Positions 1-9,804 of a DNA stretch of 30,792 nt are shown piece after piece (the stretch's first letter is position 1; every line of letters starts with the position of its first letter). A model generated the notes under the pieces. That model worked only from the letters and a program-made list of their open reading frames with translations, ran no database searches and was not told the DNA's origin. Both the position numbers and the translations under genes were made by a program. Source of the stretch: Collodictyon triciliatum (lineage: Eukaryota; CRuMs); NCBI GenBank assembly GCA_043381765.1, contig JBHJMP010000911.1:1-30792 (forward strand), in the 5' to 3' direction.

Positions 1-48
1 AAAAATAAAAAATATTTAAAAATTCTACTTATAAAAAAAATTCCCAGG

Positions 49-83
<35 letters not shown>

Positions 84-170
84 TCTTTATTGAATGTTTT
101 CTTGTCTTCTTTCTTTGTTTTCCCTGGTTCGTAGACTTGTTAATGGCTCATGAATTTTTGTTTTTATCAG

Positions 171-1022
171 GGCTCGCAATATGGACGATACACCCCGGAG
201 GAAAATCGTGACAGACCTGGTGTAACGTTTAAGGATAATGACTATCTAGAAATGCAAAAATGTAATTCATATATCAATCTAAATCTCTCACGGCCAGTCT
301 CAGCCTTATAATGATTGCAGATAAATAATTGCATACTAATGTTCCAACGACGTGTCCTCTCTTTTAACATTCCAATTACTTAGCAATCAACCTTTTTGGA
401 ATCGCTCCTCTCTTAGTCCGACAACTACAAGCTGATGCTAGGGTAATATCCATGATGATTAATCTTTTAGTCTAGGAGTACTCATATTCAATCAACTCAC
501 TTCTTAACCTAACTTGCCTTATTCATCGGATGGGTATTTGTATTAGTTTCTCGAAGGCCTTGGTATCATGGACTACAGTCTTTTCATCGGTCTCTACTAC
601 GAGGACACTAGTTTGTATTCGCGATTGTTTTACTCTATTTGATGCAGACGTTAATTCATGCAAAAAGAAATATAACATTGTAATGCTTCTGTCCTCTATT
701 TTTTTCTAATCTTTAACTATTTTTTTTTTTGGCCGATGCATTCTGCATATTGCTCCTTATTTTATTCCACAGACTTTCAGGGTGTCAATCCCAACCAACA
801 GTCGATGGTACAAAGGAGAGATTATGAAGTTCTCAAGTATGTTTTTGGTTTTTTGTTTTTGGTTTTTTGTTTTGTTTTGTTTTTTTATGTTTTTTTATGT
901 TTTTTTATGTTTTTTTATGTTTTTTTATGTTTTTTTATGTTTTTTTTTGTTTTTTTTGTTTTTTTTGTTTTTTTTGTTTTTTTTGTTTTTTTTTTTTTTT
1001 TTTGTTTTGTTTTTTGTTTTGT

Positions 1023-1054
<32 letters not shown>

Positions 1055-1621
1055 GTTTTGTTTTTTGTTTTGTTTTGTTTTTTGCCTGTGTGTTTTGCTT
1101 CATGAAACGTAGTCGAATGTCATTGACTTCTAATTGTGAATTTACGCTAGCAGAAAACACTCAACAAGATTAATTTTTCTTATAACGCAGAGAATCATCG
1201 GGAATATTTGTGAAGGATGATGGCGGAATTCGGGCAGTTACACAAGCTGGGGATTCAGTGATAATGTACTTTGGAATTATCGATATTCTCCAGGAATACA
1301 GTAATGCGCCATTTTGTCTCTTGTTTTCTTTCTTATAGCCAGACTTGCGGGCTAGCTCCTGAACATCTTTTACATATCCCTTTATCTGTTAATTGCAAGT
1401 ACTTCATCCACTCATCACGATGAGATTTCCCACGACAACATCATTTTTTTTTTCCACGCTTATTTCCCCTGAATACATCCACAGATGCGCGCAAGAAAGT
1501 CGAGCACGGACTGAAGGTTCTCATCCTCGAGTCCGGAGTTGACCCAGGCACTGTGTCTGTTGCAAACCCCACGTTTTATGCAGACCGCTTTCTCGAGTAC
1601 ATGGAGAAGTACTTTTGCTGA
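171..1621 (+). CDS. Phosphatidylinositol-4-phosphate 5-kinase, C-terminal part (5' end outside window)
   Basis: Six exons fit in phase: 171-261, 384-442, 547-610, 773-836, 1191-1300, 1485-1621 (TGA), giving 174 residues. The first exon begins at the GS of the conserved DLKGS motif (GSQYGR). Then come TFKDNDYLE, GIAPLLVRQLQADA, FLEGLGIMDYSLF (the IMDYSLL motif), DDGGIRA and GIIDILQEYNARKKVEH, ending with SVANPTFYADRFLEYM and a TGA stop. This is the C-terminal half of the PIP kinase fold. In the family, Glu in the activation-loop KKxEH (Ala in type II) marks PIP5K specificity, and this protein has KKVEH, so I infer production of PI(4,5)P2 at membranes. Bases 1-170 are intron. The N-lobe and the DLK half of the motif lie upstream. 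The intron at 837-1190 is mostly T/G low complexity. The donor at 611 is GTTTGT. Confidence 0.9.
837..1190 (+). repeat. T-rich low-complexity intron of the PIP kinase gene
   Basis: About 840-1085 is runs of T broken by single G or A (TTTTTATG and TTTTG type units). It lies wholly inside an intron (donor GTATGT at 837, acceptor CAG ending at 1190). The phenylalanine-rich reading frames across it are not genes. Confidence 0.85.
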
Positions 1622-2494
1622 GTTTTTTTTTTTCTCGCGAAAGAACGCGATATATGAGAGAAAAAATTGCAGCCCAAAGAGAGGAACCACAGCTGCACAT
1701 CTCCATAACTCCAAAAAAAAAATTATTTCTTTTTTAATGCCTCCTTTGTTTATCGAGTCATTGCCAGCAAAATCTGGTGTGATGACAAAGAGAAAAAAAA
1801 ATAAACAAAAAATATAGGTGAACACAGAGATGGAGGAGGAACAGGGTCGCATCCCAACCTGATGGAATATATTCCACATTTGTGTATCTTAAAGGGACAG
1901 AGGGACAAATCGATGCGAAGAACAGGTATATTTAGGACGAAACGTATCTATCTCTGGAATCACATTTTAAGATAAATGACATAATACTTCCCCATATATT
2001 GTTACACAACGAATATTTTCCTTCGATCTCTTTGTTACAATATGGGTTAGTAGCAAGTTTATAGACTCCAAATGTCAATGATCTTTTTTTGGAATTTCCA
2101 ACAAATTGCCCCATATACGGGCATGACCTTATCGCTTTCACAGAAGCTTCCATGAAGGATGTATTCTGCGGAGAAGTCTGCCAGTTGTGGGTGTGCCATA
2201 TATATAGTTTTTTGTTTTTTGCTTTTTTTTATTTTATGGCGATCACACAACTATCACACCCGCATCAGCTGCATTTGCACTCGCCAAGCGCTTGTTCGCC
2301 CTCCAAACCAAACACCGATGTCCGAATCGAAGAGACGCAAACGCGAACAGTCGCGCGCCAGCATCACAGACTTTCGCTCTGTCATACGTTTATCTCCCTC
2401 TCTTTATATATATATATATATATATTTTATTTAAGACACTAGATATGTTTTCTCTGTCTTCTCGGCCAATAACCACCCTATTCATGTGCCGCAG
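1622..2494. other. Intergenic spacer between PIP kinase and hydrolase
   Basis: No exon chain could be built on either strand. The stretch holds several A or T runs and a TA dinucleotide run at about 2405-2426, some 70-90 bases before the hydrolase start, where it could belong to the promoter (inference). Confidence 0.6.
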
Positions 2495-4904
2495 ATGTCT
2501 CGCAAGCTTGTGTCCCTCTTTGCAGTGCTGCTCGTTGTTGTTGTAGTACACGGTGCGCCTTTGGTGCCGATGACCGAAAGTTTGTTTTTGCTTCTTTTTT
2601 CGTACCATTTTTATTTTCATTTTTGTTTACTCTCCGTGCGTCTGCTTTAATCGCTCTCGCTCGAATCCCTGTGTATTTGTTCCCACAAGCGTGTGTCATT
2701 TTGTGGGATTATGCCATATGATATCTTTTGCAGCTTCTTGTTTTCCGTGTTATTTTTCTTTTTGGAAGGCAAGATCGAATATTCTCAAATCATGCCTTCC
2801 ATAGAGGCCGACTACACAACCACCGGCCCCTTCAGGTACACACTAGTCACAGACTCGTTTGTTGCCGACTCTGCGCGGACCTTCTGCTCTGGCACGCAGT
2901 GCACCGTCAAGGCAAAGCTCTCTCCTCCCTTTTACCTTCCCAGCTTCATTTTTTTTCACATATAGTTGTGAGTGACTCTCCAAGAAGTATTCGCTCTGCT
3001 CTTTCAGTGGGCGACGTTTTTTTTTTGAGTCAGAACCATACCTTTGTGCTTAAATGCTGACACTGAGGCATTTCAGGTGGACGTTTTCATTCCAAGTGAT
3101 GCTGGTGCATACCCTCTTGCCGTCTTCAGCCCTGGCTTCAACATCGATCCCAGCCGATACCGCCTCACACAGGAATATCTTGCATCATGTCGGTGATTAT
3201 TTCGCTTTCTGTCTTGGTATCATGCACGCTCTAGTGCTTTGAGCTAGGCTAAACGCAGGCGAATCCATTAGGGGGTTATGTTGTGGTCGCACTTCGCATC
3301 AACGACGGCCTGGTAAATGACATCCCTCACCGCACAAAGTCCCTCTTCATCACCGAAGCCATCGACTGGGCCGCTTCCAAGGCAACCACGCCCCGCCATG
3401 CTTTGTACAATAAGGTCAGGAGCTACATAGCTGTAAAGCAGCCTTCTTTTCATACATCACTACATCACATAATAATCACTCTTTTCCTCGCTTCTCAGAC
3501 TGGTGGAGTTCCATTCTATCTAAGATTTTAATTCAAGCTGATATTCATCAACAGTCGGTTGCATTTTTCAATTCACATCCTCTCAGGTCACTACTTCGCG
3601 AGTTTTCCTGTTTGGACATTCTGTTGGTGGCAAATCATCTATTCTGGCCGCCTCGAATGAAGTTGGACGCGTGGTTGGTGTCTATGCCATCGACCCTGTG
3701 GACTGGTTGGTTTCTTTTCTCTATGTTGCTTGATTCGCGTTCACCCTGGTATTTCACTCCTCATTCCATACACTTCTAAACCAATTAACCCACGACTACT
3801 ATGCGAATTCAGCGAGCCTGGATGTGTTTTCCCAGATTCTGTTTGTGTTGATATCATTTTCAAAAAAGAAAAATTTACAAGCTCTTTTTCTTTTAATTTT
3901 GTATGATGCCTAATTATGTCATGTCATCCACAGAAAGAATGCAACTACACTGATGCCTATCCCTCGGCTGCTGCTGTCATCAACAAGATGCCTGTGGGCT
4001 CTGTCTCTCTCCTTGGTATGCCCATCACATTAGCTCTTTTTTTTTTTAAAAAAAAAAACAAGGAAGAAACAATAATAATCACTGTGTTATTCATCCGTGG
4101 ATTCCAACGGTGCATCACACTATATTAAGTCTAGCTTCCTCTCCATCTGCATATCAACCTCCATTATCTGTCTTAGAACTCGCTCGTATTCGTTATTGGT
4201 TGAGCCACCAGCGAATCTGGGTATACTAATCGATTAATATTGATACTATTTTATTTTTGTTTTCTACATGGAATGAACAGGTGCTGAACTCAGTGGAGAC
4301 AGCCGCCTCGGCCCTGCTTGTGCCCCCCGCAAGTGTGACCACAGAACCTTTTTTGCCAATTCACCAAAGGGCTCCTGGGACATTGACGTACCGTACCAAT
4401 ATCATTTGCTTTCCACAGCCATGCCATATGCATTCGAGTCTCGCCATATCTGCGCCGAATGAATGAAAAGAGACTGCACTGCATGTTTTCATGTGCACAA
4501 TATGCAGTTCCGCAACACCGGACACAATCAATTCATGGACACCCCGCCGAATCCTGATGCATGCGCCACTGGCACACAGTCACTCACAACAATCCTCTCC
4601 TTGACACGCACTTGGGCTGTGGCATGGGCCGAGGTGAATCCTTCTTGATGGTTGTGTTCTCTCGTATGATGATGATGATGATGATGATGATTTGCATTCG
4701 TGAATGTGAAGTGTGTGGCACGCCAATTCGTCTACGGCTCTGGACGAAATAGCTACTCTTTCTCTTTTCATTTCATATATTTCTTTTTTGAATAAGAAAT
4801 ATGAGAACAACAAAAACCTGTGAATTACTAATTCTATCAACCACCAGAAAACTGTTCGTGGGTTGGATGTGTCCGAGTACTACGGTGGTCGTTATATGGA
4901 GTAA
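2495..4904 (+). CDS. Secreted chlorophyllase/PET-hydrolase-like alpha/beta hydrolase
   Basis: Ten exons: 2495-2579, 2769-2905, 3077-3188, 3272-3414, 3587-3705, 3813-3840, 3934-4015, 4281-4387, 4508-4633, 4848-4904 (TAA). They give about 331 residues, normal for the family. An N-terminal signal peptide (MSRKLVSLFAVLLVVVVVHG) predicts secretion or ER-lumen delivery. Joined exons give VDVFIPS, YPLAVFSPGFN, LASWGYVVVALR, nucleophile elbow GHSVGGKSS, acid region YAIDPVD, LLGAELSG and ACAPRKCDH, and the catalytic histidine in NTGHNQFMD. Ser, Asp and His of the triad are therefore all present. The family hydrolyses ester bonds (chlorophyll phytyl ester, lipids, polyesters); the substrate here is unknown. 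Exon 2 may instead end at 2911 using a GC donor, adding two residues (V, K); both choices keep phase. The 28-nt sixth exon restores the Cys-containing EPGCVFPDS segment. Confidence 0.9.
4665..4690 (+). repeat. (ATG)n microsatellite in hydrolase intron 9
   Basis: About eight to nine tandem ATG units lie inside the intron between exons 4508-4633 and 4848-4904. A similar GAT/ATG run occurs at about 5694-5719, in the PWWP gene intron at 5608-5756. Confidence 0.85.
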
Positions 4905-5445
4905 GCATCTTTCGTCCTTTATCTATTGATTCGTCAAATGCACGGGTGATGCTTCACCCAAGTGAGGAAGCTTGACGGAGAATAAGCCATCAGCAGCTGG
5001 CCATGCCAATCTATCATTTGGGACCACCACGATGATGGTATACTAACGCTTGTTCCTCGCTTGCTAGAACCCAAACCAGCGCTGGAAATGTCCTTGTGAC
5101 TAGCAAGTAAGCGGGACAAAAAGAGGATCTGACAAAGGCACAGAGCGGGAAACGCACAAGGAAAAAAAGGGACACGTGGCCAATAATCGCCACTCTTTAA
5201 CGAAAATGTCTTCTTTGTGGCCTGGCTCACAAGCCCGCCCCTTGTTGCTAATAAATAACTAGAACGAACAAATAATGACAATAGTAATAATAATAATAAT
5301 TATGCTTTCTTCGGGTTTCCCTTGATCGCGTCCGCCATGGTTTTGTTGGCACTTCCCCCTTCATTTTTTTTCTTCTATTTAATTCCTAACTTACCCGTGT
5401 TGTTCTCTTTTTCTTTTTGTCTTCGGGATGATACAATACGCAGCA
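4905..5445. other. Convergent spacer between hydrolase and PWWP gene 3' ends
   Basis: This is the 3' flank of two convergent genes. It contains a short AAT run (about 5284-5300) and no exon chain. A 115-codon minus frame at 4934-5281 has no recognisable motif and no matching exons, so I treat it as chance. Confidence 0.55.
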
Positions 5446-7192
5446 TCAAAGTCGTGACTGCTGGTTGGGGGTGGAGGCGGACGTGAGAACAGCCGCGTTG
5501 ACTTTGACGATGTCGACAAGGGATGTCTTGAGTCGCTTGCGGAGGAATCGGATTGTCCGGCTCTCGTGCTGCTTGAGGCGCTGCAGCATTCGCCCAACAT
5601 CAGCCTCCTTTGAATCGAGATGAGAATTGTTTATACAACGGGAAAGAAGTGGGGGAGGAACAGGGCAAAGTGGATGAGGGGGTTCATAAACTATGATGAT
5701 GATGATGATGATGATGATGCATTAAAAGAAAAGGAAAGAAGAGAATAGTCACGAACGATGAGAATCTGCAAGGTGAAGTTCAATCCAAGCATCTCTGTGA
5801 GAACAGTTTTCACCCGTTGGTAGCCCTATCCAGTATGTGTGATGCAGAAATTGAATCAAGGGAGATGATGTATATCTACACTTTCATTCTAACCACTAAC
5901 ACTAAACTTTCTACCATACATACACAGTATATATTAGAGGCTAATTGTGTGGCCACCTCACGATGCAGCCTATTCTCATCGATTTCGTCTATCATTCTCT
6001 GCACCATCTGAGTCGTTGCAGCTTCTGGATTGTGTCATAAACCCAAGTGTAAATAACTATCACACCGTATCGGAAAATGGAACAAAACAGACAAAGGTAT
6101 TGTCGCCCACTTACTTGGACGCCCTTTCCTTTTGTGACGAAGCCGCCGCATCAAATTGTGCATTTTCCTTGAGATTGAGTCTGTTCTTTTTGAATAGACT
6201 ATGTCGGTTACAGAATGGATATATCCCCTCTCGCTTTCAAATGAGTCGTCTCCATCAAGCTGCACTTGCACAACACAATCCTGACTAGTATCATCACCGC
6301 CGTTGTCGTAGTCATTCTCCTCATTCTCATTTTGACGGTCTCCATCATCACCATCCATCTCGGCATTATGCTCGTCCTCTTGAATGTCTAGAACAATCGT
6401 TGGTGTGGATTCCTTCTGTTTGAACTCACATTGCCCGTCACTCTGCGATGACCCTGATTCGGACTCCGTATCCCGCCTGCCAGTCGTGTTCTCATATCCA
6501 CTCTGCCGGCCGCGCACCCTTTTCTGTCTCGCGCACAAACTCGAATCTCTCTTCAATCTACACCGATAGACTACGCCATCATCACGATTTGCATGGTCTT
6601 GTTCATCGCCAAATAGATCAAAATCAAAGTCAGAGTCATCGCATCCAAAGTCATGCCGTGGGAATATTCCATTCTCTCGTAAGTCCATAGCATCAGAGGC
6701 GAGTGATATTGCCTAATGGTGCGACACCGTTTTATATGCATTAAAGATAAGTCTAAGATAGCCATATACACATGTACAAGAGAACAAAAAAAAAAAAAAA
6801 ACGGCAACCTGTACTTGACTTTACTCATCACATTGAAAAGGGAAATATTTCAATTTAATTCACATAATTTGCATTACTTTTTTCAGCGCGTTGTTCCTGC
6901 GCTTCGGTCTGCTCAATTCCGCCCAATGCCTCTCCAAAGGCAGCAAAACCGAAGCAGAAGTGTCCTTCTTTGAGACGTAGAAGTAATCACGCGAGTGGAA
7001 AAACCGCACAAGATGGAAATCCGGTCGATGTGGCGTTTGCGTGGAGACGCGAGTATCTGGCGAGAGGATTTTGCCGGGCCAGTGCGGATATCCCTTGACT
7101 TTGCACCAGACAAGATCGCCAGCCGACAAGCTTGGCTTGTGTTTCGTTTGGAGCAGCGCGCTGGGCGAAGACATTCCACTGTTCTCGGTCAT
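5446..7192 (-). CDS. PWWP-domain protein with C-terminal LEDGF/TFIIS-N-like helical domain
   Basis: Five exons on the minus strand: 7192-6878, 6712-6115, 6024-5924, 5825-5757, 5607-5446 (TGA), 414 residues. Residues about 22-95 form a PWWP domain: AGDLVWCKVKGYPHWPGKIL (the PWWP core reads P-H-W-P), then HLVRFFHSRDYFYV. PWWP domains bind methylated histone H3 tails and DNA. Residues about 106-300 are acidic, Asp/Glu/Asn-rich and probably disordered, ending in a basic patch (RRLRHKRKGRPK). Residues about 305-405 look helical and resemble the TFIIS N-terminal/LEDGF integrase-binding fold: RVKTVLTEMLGLNFTLQ, LIEADVGRMLQRLKQH, TIRFLRKRLKTSLVDIV. The domain order matches the HDGF/LEDGF family, so I infer a nuclear chromatin adaptor. 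The exon 3 end is chosen at a GTATGT donor; an alternative donor nearby (CGTGAG|GTGGCC) also keeps phase. Confidence 0.8.
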
Positions 7193-7996
7193 TTGGGGCT
7201 CCTCTGGACGCCTGAAACGAATCCTAACTCAGTCTCTGCAGTCAATGCCTTTGACCACTGCTGCAAGTCACAGAACGAGTCAGTTGTGAGTCATTGTTGG
7301 AATATGAGAGTCGATGCTTTTCTGCAGGTCCGAAACGAGGATACCGGGATTATATGAAACATATGCATTTGCAGGCAGATAAGGAATGGTGAGGGTTGCT
7401 AGTTGCGGCAAAGCTTTTTCTTTTTGTTCTTCAAGTCGATGCCTTCAATTCGTTTGTTTTCTCGTTATGTTTTTTTTTTTTTTTCGCTTCATTCCCCTTT
7501 GTTTGTTATGTTTTTTTCTCACTTGTTTTTATTGTCTGTGTCTATGCGCTCGCTAACTGACGGGTTTTGTTTGGTGTCTTGGTTCGCTGGTTTATATGGC
7601 CTCCAGAGTTTGTTGGAGTGGCCAAAGAATCGGCAATTTCAAGGTATGGTGTGAAATCGATTTTCTAAAAGTGGAAATGTGAACAAATGTGGGATTTAAA
7701 ATATATATGTTTTATACCCGTCAGTCCCTTCTAAATCCATCTTTTAAGCTGCGAACTCAACTCAATATTCTCATTGTGTGTTTCTGCATTTTCCTTGTTT
7801 GTCGTTCGATTGTGTTGTTCAGGAATATCTGCATACGAGTTGAATCTGCCCCTTCGATCTTTTCTCGCTTCGCTTTGCTTTCGATCGGTTCGGTATTTTT
7901 TGACATATATCCGGGCAAACATGCCACTCGAGGGGACGAGGCTTCTTTGATGTCTGGCGCCTAACTCTTTGATCGCAGGCACTGATCGGCCTGGCC
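7193..7996. promoter_or_regulatory. Divergent intergenic region (PWWP gene and actin-nucleation gene)
   Basis: The 804 bases separate the start codons of two genes transcribed outward, so both promoters probably lie here (inference from orientation). T runs occur at about 7470-7484 and 7510-7517. I could not identify a TATA box or other defined element with confidence, nor a coding exon. Confidence 0.4.
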
Positions 7997-8436
7997 ATGG
8001 CGTGTCGCATTTGTGGTTGCAAGGATTTCAAACAAAAGTAGGTCTTTTTCTTTTTCCCTTTTCCCTTTTCCCTTTTCCCTTTTCCCTTTTCCCTTTTCCC
8101 TTTTCCCCTTTTCCCTTTTCCCTTTTCCCCTTTTCCCCTTTTCCCTTTTCCCTTTTCCCCTTTTCCCCTTTTCCCTTTTCCCTTTTCCCTTTTCCCTTTT
8201 CCCTTTTCCCTTTTCCCTTTTCCCTTTTCCCTTTTCCCTTTTCCCTTTTCACTTTTCCACTTTTCCACTTTTCCCTTTTCCCTTTCTCCTTTCCTTTTCT
8301 CCGTCAGGTTGCGTTCGTATTGAGACGTGTAAATGTCGCAAATAACCCACGAGTAACATATAATCTCTACGATGACTTTTTTCCGTTATTCGATTCAAAG
8401 AATTTTTTTGAAGACTTTAACACGTAGTGTTTGATG

Positions 8437-8508
<72 letters not shown>

Positions 8509-9723
8509 AAACGACTACAACAGCCCGTTCCAAAAGACCAAATGCTCTGATTGTCTGCACGACCACAGCGCCGCGCCTCTTTCTTCCTCGGCCTCTGCAT
8601 CTACTACGTCGTCCGCCCCCGCTGCCAAACCAATAGCCTCGAATGCTCAGACAAACACCGCAAAGCCGTCCGCAAATCCTGTAGCAGCAAAACCCAGCGT
8701 GGCATCATCATCATCTTTTTCATCATCTTCTGCAACAGCAAAGTTAGCACCGGCACCGGCANNNNNNNNNNNNNNNNNNNNNNNNNNNNNNNNNNNNNNN
8801 NNNNNNNNNNNNNNNNNNNNNNNNNNNNNNNNNNNNNNNNNNNNNNNNNNNNNNNNNNNNNNNNNNNNNNNNNNNNNNNNNNNNNNNNNNNNNNNNNNNN
8901 NNNNNNNNNNNNNNNNNNNNNNNNNNNNNNNNNNNNNNNNNNNNNNNNNNNNNNNNNNNNNNNNNNNNNNNNNNNNNNNNNNNNNNNNNNNNNNNNNNNN
9001 NNNNNNNNNNNNNNNNNNNNNNNNNNNNNNNNNNNNNNNNNNNNNNNNNNNNNNNNNNNNNNNNNNNNNNNNNNNNNNNNNNNNNNNNNNNNNNNNNNNN
9101 NNNNNNNNNNNNNNNNNNNNNNNNNNNNNNNNNNNNNNNNNNNNNNNNNNNNNNNNNNNNNNNNNNNNNNNNNNNNNNNNNNNNNNNNNNNNNNNNNNNN
9201 NNNNNNNNNNNNNGATATCTTGTGACATTCATCTTAATCCTCTCTAAATAATCTGCAGGTCTTCTCCCGGAATAATTCAGCGTGGTTTGAGTTTTGGTCG
9301 GGAATTGCTTGCATCCTTGGATTCAAGCAAAGTAATATCAAATCGGACCTGCATCAACAGCTTCCATGAAGCCAGAATATATTTATAATATTAGTAATAA
9401 AGAGCTTCATTCGATTATAATACTAATATGTGTGTTGGTAATTTTGTGTGCATTCAATCATAAGGAGCCAGAAATTGAGATTTCTGGCCCTACTGGCACC
9501 CAACATCTTGTTCACATGGAGAAAACAAAAGATGGAGGTGTCCGGGTATATCGTTTTAACTCTCCCCATATATTCACCGACTATTGTCCTTTCAAACATA
9601 ACTTCTGTAATATTTCAAATGAATATTCACACCGTTCACCCAATTTTTAATTTTTCTTTTAATTTCCGTGGCATTTGAGTGTTGGACTATTATCATCTTC
9701 TCCTGCTTTCTTTTTTTTTTTTT

Positions 9724-9804
<81 letters not shown>

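Noticed and set aside
736-1173. 145-codon Phe-rich frame and its antisense Lys/Thr-rich frame
   Set aside because: Translation of intron low-complexity T/G sequence; the true exon in this stretch is only 773-836.
1460-2250. Minus-strand frames of 60-139 codons
   Set aside because: Partly antisense to the last PIP kinase exon, partly intergenic; no conserved motif and no exon partners.
8045-8296. Telomere-like repeat
   Set aside because: GGGAAAA is not a known telomeric unit and the array is internal, flanked by exons of one gene.
7819-8427. Phe/Pro/Ser-repeat and Lys/Gly/Glu-repeat frames of about 110-150 codons
   Set aside because: They are readings of the TTTTCCC satellite inside intron 1 of the actin-nucleation gene.
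9366-9678. Two overlapping plus frames (94 and 76 codons)
   Set aside because: They fall within the intron 9332-9857 of the actin-nucleation gene and have no recognisable motif; the exon junction across them keeps phase.
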